The notes under the pieces were generated by a model. The model searched no databases. It saw only the letters and a program-made list of their open reading frames with translations, and was not told the DNA's origin. 9,103 bases of DNA, taken from the NCBI GenBank assembly GCA_016178435.1, contig JACOTK010000194.1:1-9103 (forward strand). The letters are read 5' to 3'. The translations under genes were made by a program, and so were the position numbers. The stretch's first letter is position 1. Each line of letters opens with the position of its first letter. Of this stretch, positions 1 through 6,089 are shown piece by piece. Source of the DNA: Actinomycetota bacterium. Its GTDB lineage: Bacteria > Actinomycetota > Acidimicrobiia > Acidimicrobiales > CADCSY01.

Positions 1-1257
1 GCCCAGGAGTTCCGCAAGCCCAAGAGCCTGCCCACCCAGTTCTCACGCGTCGTCGCCCCCGAGGCATCGGACTTCGAGTTCCTGCGCACCCGCATGGGCG
101 ACCTGCCCGTCGGGAGCCTGCGCAGCGGCGAGCTCGTGGTCGACTTCGAGGTCGGTGTCCCCGGGCGAAGCCTCGCCACCCATGTCGGCATCTTCGCCAC
201 CACCGGCATGGGCAAGTCGAACCTCATGAAGGTGCTCGCAGGCGGCGTGCTCAAGGCCGGGGGTCGCTACGGCTTGTTGTTGATCGACCCTCACGGCGAG
301 TACCGCACCGAGTTGCCCCGCCACCCCTGGGCCGCCGAGCGCCTGCGCACCTACGCTGCCCGGGCGCTTCCCAACACCTCGACGCTGCGCATCAGCCTGG
401 GTGAGCTCACCGTCGACGACCTGCGCACGGCCTACGAGTGGAGCCGCCCCCAGGAAGAGGCGCTGTTCGAGCTCGAGCGCCACCTCGGCCGGGACGGCCA
501 GGGGTTGGCATGGCTCCTCGCGTTCGCCCAGGTCGACGACCTTCCGGGTTTCCGTGAGGTCGAGCTCAACGGCCGGGTCGCGCTCAACACCTTGCAGGTC
601 GTCCACCGCCGCGCCCGGCGAATCATTGATCTGCCCTGCGTGACGCCCGACCCCGCGGTCTCGGTCGGCGCCGCCGTGGTACGGGACCTCGAGGAGGGCC
701 GCGTCGTGCTGATCGACGTCAGCGGCCTGGGCTCCACCGAGGAGGTGCTCGTCGCCTCGTTTCTCACCCGTCGCGTGCTGGAGCGCTGGTCGGGCGCCTA
801 TCTCGATGACCCCGAGCTGCACGAACGTCTGCCGGTGGTCGCCGTCGTGCTCGAGGAGGCGCAGCGGGTGCTCTCACGCTCGACCGATCGCGAGTCGAAC
901 GTGTTTCCCCGCGTGGCTCGTGAGGGACGCAAGTTCAAGGTCGGCCTGTGCGCCATCACCCAACAACCCAAGCTGCTCGACGACGAGTTGCTCAGCCAGT
1001 TCAACACCTTCTTCATCCTCGGTCTTGCCGACGAGAAGGACCGCACGATCCTGCGCAGCTCATCGAAACAGGACATCAGCGCGCTTGGTCCCGAGATCCA
1101 GACCCTCATGCCAGGCGAGTGCCTGATCGCTAGTCTTGACGCACCTTTCGCGCTGCCGGCCAAGGTGCACCTGTGGGATGACCTCGTGCGCACCACCCCG
1201 CCCCCGCCCGCTCCCCGGCCCATTGCCGCCCCCCACATATCAGCCCTGGTGGATTAG
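1..1257 (+). CDS. herA: HerA-family hexameric DNA translocase/ATPase (5' end cut by window edge)
   Basis: This is a HerA/FtsK-superfamily P-loop ATPase that, by family knowledge, forms a hexameric ring, pumps double-stranded DNA and drives a partner nuclease (NurA) during end resection. The frame is open from base 1, so the protein starts upstream; the ATG at 94 lies inside the domain and is not the real start. Counting from base 1, Walker A is the ATTGMGKS segment (Lys about 72, Ser 73), followed by LLIDPHGEYR (about 92-101). Walker B is VVAVVLEEAQ with acidic residues at about 285-286. The C-terminal core REGRKFKVGLCAITQQP and the following sensor segment QFNTFFILGLADEKD are typical of HerA. 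The N-terminal HAS-barrel, usually about 100 residues, is mostly missing with the left edge. The tail ends in a proline-rich stretch. The TAG stop lies 6 nt before the mre11 ATG, which supports one operon. The HerA call is firm; a DNA-repair rather than anti-phage role is inferred from the neighbours. Confidence 0.9.
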   Translation, partial: AQEFRKPKSLPTQFSRVVAPEASDFEFLRTRMGDLPVGSLRSGELVVDFEVGVPGRSLATHVGIFATTGMGKSNLMKVLAGGVLKAGGRYGLLLIDPHGEYRTELPRHPWAAERLRTYAARALPNTSTLRISLGELTVDDLRTAYEWSRPQEEALFELERHLGRDGQGLAWLLAFAQVDDLPGFREVELNGRVALNTLQVVHRRARRIIDLPCVTPDPAVSVGAAVVRDLEEGRVVLIDVSGLGSTEEVLVASFLTRRVLERWSGAYLDDPELHERLPVVAVVLEEAQRVLSRSTDRESNVFPRVAREGRKFKVGLCAITQQPKLLDDELLSQFNTFFILGLADEKDRTILRSSSKQDISALGPEIQTLMPGECLIASLDAPFALPAKVHLWDDLVRTTPPPPAPRPIAAPHISALVD

Positions 1258-1263
1258 CGCCTG

Positions 1264-2382
1264 ATGAAGGTTGTCGCACTCGGTGATGCCCATCTGGGCC
1301 GCTCGTACTACTCGTTCACGGACCCCGAGACCGGGCTCAACCAGCGCGAGCGTGATTTCGAGATCAGCTTCGAGTCCGCCATCGAGCTGGCCCTGGCCCA
1401 GCGACCCGATGTGGTGTTGTGGCTCGGCGACATCTTCGACCACCCTCGCCCCACCTATCGCTCGTTTCGCATCGTCCAGCGCTCGCTGCAGCGCATCAGG
1501 GATCACGGCGTGGCGACCGTGGTCATCAGCGGCAACCACGACACACCCCGGCTCCCGGGTACCGGCAGTCCCTATTCGGCGCTCGCCGACACCTTTCCCG
1601 AGGTTCATTTCGCCCATCGCCTCTCCTATGAGCGCTTCGAGCTTCCCGGCCTGGTCGTGCATGCCGTGCCCCAGATGCTCACGGTGCAGAACACCCTCGA
1701 CGCGCTCGATGAGGCCGACCACTCACGCAGCCTGGACAAGTCGAACCTGTTGTTGACCCATCCCCGCATCACCCAGGTCGAGCCCCGCTATGCCGACATC
1801 AACGAGATCGAGATCGACGCAGGGGCGCTGCGGTCCGACTTCGTGCTGCTCGGTCACTACCACTTCCACACCCGGGTCAACGAGGCCATGTGGTACGCCG
1901 GGTCGACCGACAGCTTCTCGTTCGCCGACGATCCCGACAAGGCCAAGGGCATCGTCATGCTCGACACCGACAGCGGCGAGTGTCGCCATCTCGCCATCGA
2001 GGGACAGCGACCACTGGTGACCCTCGAGACGGTCCAGGCCCTCGGCCTGTCCCCCGCCGAGGTCCACGACCAGGTCATGGCACGCGCCGCCACGGCGCCG
2101 AATGGAGCGGTGGCACGCCTCTACCTCGACGGCGTCGACCCCGAGGCCTACCGCCTGCTCGACCTGGAGGAGGTGCGGGCGACGGCCGGCGCGGCGCTGT
2201 TCCTCAAGCTCGAACCCAGCTTTGTGGGCGTCACGGCGCATGCCGAGCTGCCCGATCTCGACTCGCTGGCCGCTCGTTGGGAGCGTTATCTCGAGCACCA
2301 GGACACCACCGGCTTCGACCGCGACCTGCTGACCAACCTGGGCCGCCAGTACCTCTCCAGAGCCGTCGAAGAGGCAGGTTGA
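1264..2382 (+). CDS. mre11: Mre11/SbcD-type DNA double-strand-break repair nuclease
   Basis: This 372-residue calcineurin-like metallophosphoesterase is the Mn-dependent exo/endonuclease subunit of the Mre11-Rad50 complex, acting on DNA ends and hairpins. All five phosphoesterase motifs are visible: Asp8 and His10 in GDAHLG, Asp56 in GDIFD, Asn91-His92-Asp93 in GNHD, His166 in LLLTHPRI, and His198/His200 in GHYHFH. The catalytic core is about residues 1-240. The remainder (about 245-372) fits the capping and Rad50-binding part and ends RQYLSRAVEEAG. The length is slightly short compared with E. coli SbcD (400). A GGTGGA at 1248-1253, 10 nt before the ATG and inside the end of herA, is a fair ribosome binding site. 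The stop codon directly abuts the rad50 ATG, so the two are probably translated in step. Archaeal Mre11 or SbcD naming is a matter of subfamily, which I cannot resolve without alignment. Confidence 0.93.
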   Translation: MKVVALGDAHLGRSYYSFTDPETGLNQRERDFEISFESAIELALAQRPDVVLWLGDIFDHPRPTYRSFRIVQRSLQRIRDHGVATVVISGNHDTPRLPGTGSPYSALADTFPEVHFAHRLSYERFELPGLVVHAVPQMLTVQNTLDALDEADHSRSLDKSNLLLTHPRITQVEPRYADINEIEIDAGALRSDFVLLGHYHFHTRVNEAMWYAGSTDSFSFADDPDKAKGIVMLDTDSGECRHLAIEGQRPLVTLETVQALGLSPAEVHDQVMARAATAPNGAVARLYLDGVDPEAYRLLDLEEVRATAGAALFLKLEPSFVGVTAHAELPDLDSLAARWERYLEHQDTTGFDRDLLTNLGRQYLSRAVEEAG

Positions 2383-4716
2383 ATGCGCATCACCCGTCTC
2401 TACCTGCGCAACTACCGGGTCTACGAGGACGAGCTCAACCTCGAGATCCCCCCCGGGCTGGTCGGCATCTACGGCCCCAACGGCGCCGGCAAGTCGTACC
2501 TGATCGAGTCGATCCGCTGGACCCTCTTCGGCAGGTCCCGAACACCCAACGAGGAGGTTCGCACCGCCGGCGTGAACGGCGAGTGCGTGACCGAGGTCGA
2601 GTTCGAGCACGAGGGTCACCTGTACCTCATTCGCCGAACCCTCAGCGGCATCAACGCCACGGTTCGAGCCGAGGCCTGGGCGGACAACCTCCAGGTCGGC
2701 GAGGGCGTTCGGGACGTGGCCCAGTACGTGCACTCGGTCCTGGGCATGGACGACGCCGCCTTTCGCTCCTCGGTCTTCGCCGAGCAGAACCAGGTCGCCG
2801 CCTTCAGCCAACAGACACCGGCCAAACGTCGAGATCTGGTGTTGCGCCTGCTCGGCATCACGCCCCTCGACCAGGCCCGCGACGAAGCCCGTCGCGATGC
2901 CAAGGCGGCGATGACCGCCTACGACACGCTGCGCACACTCCTGCCCGATCTCGACGAGCTGACCAGGCAGGCGACCGAGAGCGCCGCACTGGCCGACGAG
3001 GCAGCCAAGGTTGAGCAGGCGACCGCCGAGAGCCTGACCGCCGCTCGCGCTGCCCAGGACCTCGCCGAGGCCAGGGCCCGCTCGCTCGACGAGCTCGATC
3101 GGACGTACAACGAGCTCGTCACGGCGGGGAAGGCGGCCCGGCGGACCCACGATCAAGCCGCTGAGGAGCTTGCCCGTCTCGACAAGGAGCTGGCCGAGCT
3201 CGACGGGGCCGGCGAGGAGTTGGCCAGGCTGACCCCACTGGCCGAGGGGCTCGAGGACGTCGAGACGCGGCTGCGCCTGGTCGAGGCCGTGGTCGCCGCC
3301 GAGACGGCCCTGGCCGCTGTGCCCCTTCCCGATGCGTTGCCCGAACCCGACGAGCAGCGCCGCCAACAGTCGCAGAACGCCGCCGGCGAGGCCCGAAGCC
3401 AACTCGCCGTGGCCGAGGCAGGCCTCAAGGCCGCCGAGGACGAGCTCGCCCGAGTCGATCAGGCCCATCAACGCTCGGCGTCGCTCTCCACCGAGCATGA
3501 CTGCCCTCTGTGTGGACAAGAGCTCGGCGACGCCTTCGAGCAGGTCCAGGCCCATCGAGCGACCGAGCTCAGCGATGCCCGAGCCCGCCTGGAACGGTCC
3601 CGGCAGGTCTGCGCCGAGGCGAAGGCCCGGGCAACGCAGGCGGTCAGCGAGCTCGAGGCGGAAACCCACGCGTACGAGCGGGCCAGGAAAGCCTGGGCAA
3701 CCTACGAGGAATCTCGCCGTCGTCACCAGGATGCCGGCGACGCACTGACCCGGGCTCACCACGCCCTTGGCGCCGCGGCCCCCGAGACTGCCGCCGAGCT
3801 GCAGTCGGGTTCGACCAACAGCGGTTCGACCGAGAGCGAGGCGATGCTTGCCTCCCTGCGACAGGACAGCCGGCGTCGTCGCCAGGCAGCGGCCGATTGT
3901 CAACGGCTCCGGGGTCGTCTCGATCGACAACAGATCGCACGCGCGGAGCGCGACCGGGCCCACGCCCGGGTGGGTGAGGCGGCAGCGCAGCGCCAGGCGC
4001 TGCTCGACAAGGTCGAGGCCCTGGGCTATCGGACCGCCGAGCGGGATGCCGCACACGAAGCCCTGCTCGAGGCTCGTCGACACACGGAGGCAGCGGTCGC
4101 CGGCAACCAGGCGGCAGCGGTGAACGCCGGCAAGGCACGCGCCGATGCCGATGCGGCGAGCCGGAGGCTTGTCGAAGGCCAGGATCAACACCAACGGGTC
4201 CGGAGCGAGGCCGAACGCGCACGGCACCTGGGCCGGGCCGCAGAGCTCCTGAGCAGGTTCCGCAACACGGTGGTGGCCACGGTAGGCCCCCGCCTGGCCG
4301 CCCAGGCAGCCGATCTGTTCGCCGAGCTGACCGACCATGAGTACGACCGCCTGGAGGTCGACGCGGAGACCTACGAGATTCAGATCCGTGATGCCGGGCG
4401 CCTCTACGGCATGGACCGCTTCTCGGGCTCCGAGACCGACCTGGCCAACCTCGCGCTGCGCGTCGCCATCAGCGAGCACGTTCGGTTCCAATCGGGGGGC
4501 GCCGTTGGCCTGCTCGTGCTCGACGAGGTGTTCGGCCCCCTCGACGACAACCGCAAGGAACGCATGTTGCTCGCCCTCGAACGCCTCAAGGGCCACTTCC
4601 GCCAGGTCCTGGTGGTCACCCATGCCGGCGAGGTCAAGGAGCAGCTGCCCAACGCCATCGAGGTGATCAAGCTCCCCGGACGCCGGGCCACCGCCCGCCT
4701 CCTGGTCACGTCCTGA
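2383..4716 (+). CDS. rad50: Rad50/SbcC-type ABC ATPase with CPLC zinc hook (short coiled coil)
   Basis: This 777-residue SMC-like ATPase partners Mre11. ATP-driven dimerisation of its heads gates the nuclease, and the zinc hook joins two coiled-coil arms. Visible in order: Walker A GPNGAGKS (31-38), Q-loop AEQNQVAAFSQ (about 133-143), first coiled-coil arm (about 165-365, rich in Ala, Glu and Arg), CPLC hook with Cys374 and Cys377, return arm (about 385-620), ABC signature FSGSETDLANLAL (starting at Phe680), Walker B LLVLDEV with Asp714/Glu715, D-loop GPLDD (718-722) and switch His747 in VVTHAGEV. The hook sits almost exactly in the middle. The protein is shorter than E. coli SbcC (1048) or archaeal Rad50 (about 880), so its arms are short. 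The ATG follows the mre11 TGA with no gap, and GAGG at 2371-2374 gives an 8-nt Shine-Dalgarno spacing. All catalytic residues are present. Confidence 0.94.
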   Translation: MRITRLYLRNYRVYEDELNLEIPPGLVGIYGPNGAGKSYLIESIRWTLFGRSRTPNEEVRTAGVNGECVTEVEFEHEGHLYLIRRTLSGINATVRAEAWADNLQVGEGVRDVAQYVHSVLGMDDAAFRSSVFAEQNQVAAFSQQTPAKRRDLVLRLLGITPLDQARDEARRDAKAAMTAYDTLRTLLPDLDELTRQATESAALADEAAKVEQATAESLTAARAAQDLAEARARSLDELDRTYNELVTAGKAARRTHDQAAEELARLDKELAELDGAGEELARLTPLAEGLEDVETRLRLVEAVVAAETALAAVPLPDALPEPDEQRRQQSQNAAGEARSQLAVAEAGLKAAEDELARVDQAHQRSASLSTEHDCPLCGQELGDAFEQVQAHRATELSDARARLERSRQVCAEAKARATQAVSELEAETHAYERARKAWATYEESRRRHQDAGDALTRAHHALGAAAPETAAELQSGSTNSGSTESEAMLASLRQDSRRRRQAAADCQRLRGRLDRQQIARAERDRAHARVGEAAAQRQALLDKVEALGYRTAERDAAHEALLEARRHTEAAVAGNQAAAVNAGKARADADAASRRLVEGQDQHQRVRSEAERARHLGRAAELLSRFRNTVVATVGPRLAAQAADLFAELTDHEYDRLEVDAETYEIQIRDAGRLYGMDRFSGSETDLANLALRVAISEHVRFQSGGAVGLLVLDEVFGPLDDNRKERMLLALERLKGHFRQVLVVTHAGEVKEQLPNAIEVIKLPGRRATARLLVTS

Positions 4717-4992
4717 CCTGCCGAACGCGGGGCGTGCTCTGCCGGGTTGGTGGGATCGGATGATCCGATCGTTGATGTGATGAGCTCGATTGCGGTGGGC
4801 ATCGTCGTCTCGGTGACGGTGTCGATATCGGGTGGTGACGCGATGGACCTTGACCAGGCGGCACATGACGGCAAGTCCTCCAACCAGAGCATGCGGGCTG
4901 AGCCCGGCGCCGGAGAGTCGTGCCGCCGCACCAACGAGGCGGGTGGCCATCCCGTCAACATCTCCGACGAGCTTGATCTGGCTACCAGACAC
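4717..4992 (-). pseudogene. Frameshifted, truncated MNT-fold nucleotidyltransferase relic
   Basis: Reading the minus strand from a GTG at 4992 gives MSGSQIKLVGDVDG, then SPHALVGGLAVMCRLVKVHR, then VTT. Around 4830, in a run of three C on the minus strand, the frame breaks. Skipping one base continues it as DIDTVTETTMPTAIELITS and TIGSSDPTNPAEH. The joined product has the minimal-nucleotidyltransferase signature: GG followed by a spaced D-x-D (GGLAV...DID), as in AbiEii-like and related nucleotidyltransferases. Past 4740 the frame runs into DNA antisense to rad50, so the C-terminal part, including the third catalytic acidic residue, is gone. The left boundary is therefore approximate. AAAGGA lies 8 nt before the GTG, a good ribosome binding site, which supports this start. 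The intact ancestor may have been a toxin or a small-molecule nucleotidyltransferase; which one cannot be told. A sequencing error could explain the frameshift but not the lost C-terminus. Confidence 0.55.
4754..4770. repeat. 17-bp near-perfect palindrome behind rad50
   Basis: GATCGGAT and ATCCGATC are exact inverted arms of 8 bp around a single G. The element lies 37 nt after the rad50 stop and inside the nucleotidyltransferase relic on the other strand. As RNA it could form a stem of about 6 bp with a 5-nt loop. It is followed by GTTGATGTG rather than a T-run, so it is at best a weak terminator; a protein-binding site is equally possible. Confidence 0.5.
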
Positions 4993-5221
4993 GAGTGAAG
5001 TCCTTTGGGTTCCATGATTCGAGAATCTCAAGGCCCCGGGATTTGTCCTGAGCAAGATCGAGGGCGGCGAACAGCCCGTGCGCATAGGGCCATCGGCTTT
5101 CGTAGGCCATGGCTCGATGAAATCGCTTTGCACAGACGGTTTTTGGCAGGTGGGCTGTTATAAGTGACCACAGACCACCTGCCCGTCGAGTGGTCGTGCG
5201 GGAGAATCGTTTGGTGTTCAT
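4982..5221 (-). CDS. Short reading frame of unknown function, possible partner of the nucleotidyltransferase relic
   Basis: I do not recognise this product. The minus-strand frame from an ATG at 5221 encodes 79 residues and ends ...GLEILESWNPKDFTRVW. The last 48 residues or so, from about KRFHRAMAYESRWPYAHGLF onwards, look like real protein: they have balanced composition, aromatic residues and a lower GC3 than neighbouring genes, unlike the arginine- and proline-rich shadow frames nearby. Its TAG (4982-4984) lies just past the GTG start of the nucleotidyltransferase relic (4990-4992), an 11-nt overlap typical of coupled two-gene cassettes. No ribosome binding site is visible before the ATG, and the first 30 residues look less natural. 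It may therefore be the 3' remnant of a longer gene whose 5' part has been lost. It could also be chance. Confidence 0.35.
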   Translation of the reverse strand: MNTKRFSRTTTRRAGGLWSLITAHLPKTVCAKRFHRAMAYESRWPYAHGLFAALDLAQDKSRGLEILESWNPKDFTRVW

Positions 5222-5238
5222 GACGGCACAAACACCAA
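5211..5238. repeat. 8-bp inverted repeat with 12-nt loop
   Basis: TTGGTGTT (5211-5218) and AACACCAA (5231-5238) are exact inverted arms. The element lies between the minus-strand reading frame and the tandem repeats before rnpB. There is no T-run on either side. It could be an operator or a hairpin in a transcript; no function can be assigned from sequence. Confidence 0.4.
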
Positions 5239-5280
5239 CAGCCGAGTGGGCGCGGCTTCGGCGCCGTCTCCCTTACCGAC

Positions 5281-5376
5281 GCGATGCCTGCCGGGCGATG
5301 CCGCCGGGCGATGCCGCCGGGCAATGCCTGCCGGGCGATGCCTGCCGGGCGATGCAACCCGGGCGATGCAACCCGA
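5281..5376. repeat. Seven-copy 13/14-bp tandem repeat upstream of rnpB
   Basis: Seven head-to-tail units start at 5281, 5295, 5308, 5321, 5335, 5349 and 5363. Three variants occur: GCGATGCCTGCCGG (with one GCAATG copy), the 13-bp GCGATGCCGCCGG, and GCGATGCAACCCGG (last copy ending in GA). Identical variants sit next to each other, as expected from slippage or unequal exchange. The array stops 24 nt before the rnpB RNA, and its last copy covers the -35 position of the rnpB promoter. The units are not palindromic and have no spacers, so this is not a CRISPR array. Confidence 0.9.
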
Positions 5377-5394
5377 GGCGGGAGCTGCGATACT
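5366..5394 (+). promoter_or_regulatory. Extended -10 promoter for rnpB
   Basis: GATACT at 5389-5394, preceded by TG at 5386-5387 (TGC-GATACT), is a good extended -10 element. It lies 6 nt before base 5401, where the RNase P RNA P1 helix begins, which is right for transcription starting at the mature 5' end. The -35 position (about 5366-5371, ATGCAA) falls in the last tandem-repeat copy and does not resemble TTGACA. Recognition probably leans on the extended -10. Confidence 0.6.
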
Positions 5395-5400
5395 GGCAGG

Positions 5401-5755
5401 GATGGTGAGTCGGTTGGGTGGCCGCGGCACGGCGGGCAACTGACCGTGTCGAGGAAGGTCGGGACTCCACAGGGCAGGGTGCTGGAGAGAGACCAGTCGG
5501 GGCGATCCGCAGGAAAGTGCCACAGAAAAGAACCGCCGATGGCGAGCGCAAGCCCGCACAGGCAAGGGTGAAAAGGTGCGGTAAGAGCGCACCAGCGCAC
5601 AGGGTGACCTGAGCGGCTGGGTAAACCCCACTCGGAGCAAGGCCAAACGTGGGACGGGCTGCCCGTCCAATGTCCCCAGGTAGGCCGCACAGATGGATGG
5701 CCACCCAGGCGCTTCGGCGCTGGACAGAATCCCGCCTACAGACCGACTCACCATC
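5401..5755 (+). ncRNA. rnpB: RNase P RNA (class A), catalytic subunit of ribonuclease P
   Basis: This is the RNA component of RNase P, which cuts the 5' leader from precursor tRNAs. The ends are fixed by a 14-bp exact P1 helix, 5401-5414 with 5742-5755. Conserved elements follow in the right order: GAGGAAGGTCGGGACTCC (5451-5468, 5' P4 strand), ACAGAAAAGAACCGCC (5522-5537), GGTAAGAGCGCACCAGC after it, GGGTAAACCCC (from 5619, the P15 loop whose GGU pairs with the tRNA CCA end), GAGCAAGGCCAAA, and ACAGAATCCCGCCTACAG (3' P4 strand). P4 pairs as 5456-5458 with 5735-5737 and 5460-5464 with 5730-5734, leaving the conserved bulged U at 5459. GGACGGGC/GCCCGTCC (5652-5668) forms a local hairpin. The length of about 355 nt is normal. 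No clear intrinsic terminator follows in 5756-5843, where I see no other feature. Confidence 0.96.
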
Positions 5756-5843
5756 ACCATCTCGACCCGCTCCGAGCTGAAAGACGCCGAGCAACGATCC
5801 ATCTCCGCTGCAGACGCGAGGCCCGATCAAGGAGGAGTACGAC

Positions 5844-5860
5844 TGGTAGGATTCTTACCA
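5844..5860 (+). promoter_or_regulatory. Palindromic operator and -10 box at the vapB start (possible leaderless mRNA)
   Basis: TGGTA and TACCA form 5-bp inverted arms around GGATTCT and reach the A of the vapB ATG. Inside this, TAGGAT (5847-5852) fits an actinobacterial -10 (TAnnnT), 7 nt before the ATG, so transcription could start at the ATG itself. VapB antitoxins commonly repress their own promoter, and a site over the -10 and start codon would suit that. AAGGAGG at 5829-5835 is 24 nt from the ATG, too far to be its Shine-Dalgarno. Confidence 0.45.
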
Positions 5861-6087
5861 TGAGGGTCACAGAAAAAGGTCAGGTCACGATCCCCAAAGA
5901 GCTGCGTGACGCGCTCGGGATCGGAGCCGGTACGGAAATCGAGTTCGAGCGCAAGCGCGACACGATCGTGGTTCGCAAGGTCACAGGAGGTCCCACTCGC
6001 GGCCGTCGTCTTGCCGAACGACTGCATGGGCGCGGCGATGTCGGCATGACAACCGATGAGATCATGGCCATGACGCGGGGCGCCTGA
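5860..6087 (+). CDS. vapB: AbrB/SpoVT-fold antitoxin (VapB-type)
   Basis: This 75-residue protein should be the antitoxin of a type II toxin-antitoxin pair: it binds and neutralises the PIN toxin encoded next to it and represses the shared promoter. Residues 1-45 are a swapped-hairpin AbrB domain, with the hallmark RVTEKGQVTIPKELRDALGI, then GAGTEIEFE and DTIVVRKV. The C-terminal part (about 46-75), GRRLAERLHGRGDVGMTTDE followed by IMAMTRGA, resembles the toxin-wrapping tail of VapB proteins, where the conserved Arg and hydrophobic residues enter the PIN active site. The stop lies 2 nt before the toxin ATG. A MazE-like label would also describe the fold, but the partner is a PIN protein, so VapB is the better name. 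Confidence 0.88.
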   Translation: MRVTEKGQVTIPKELRDALGIGAGTEIEFERKRDTIVVRKVTGGPTRGRRLAERLHGRGDVGMTTDEIMAMTRGA

Positions 6088-6089
6088 AG

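Noticed and set aside
43..822. Minus-strand open frame opposite herA
   Set aside because: It is antisense to the conserved ATPase core, low-complexity, and has no recognisable motif.
4747..4998. Plus-strand open frame of 83 codons after rad50
   Set aside because: It has no ribosome binding site. The opposite strand carries the better supported nucleotidyltransferase signature, so this frame is its shadow.
1723..5133. Very long minus-strand open frame (1136 codons) opposite mre11 and rad50
   Set aside because: It is the mirror of two strongly supported genes in high-GC DNA, where antisense frames stay open. Its composition is repetitive (LGG, VEG, AQ runs) and no domain is visible. Only its first part, 4717-4992, contains relic-like sequence.
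5240..5280. GGCGC...GCGCC stem-loop as a terminator
   Set aside because: It is short, has no T-run on either strand, and such G/C stems are frequent by chance in this DNA.
5281..5376. CRISPR array or collagen-like coding sequence
   Set aside because: The units are directly adjacent with no spacers, and the open frames through them mix MPAGR-type residues only because of the DNA repeat. No coding or CRISPR call is supported.
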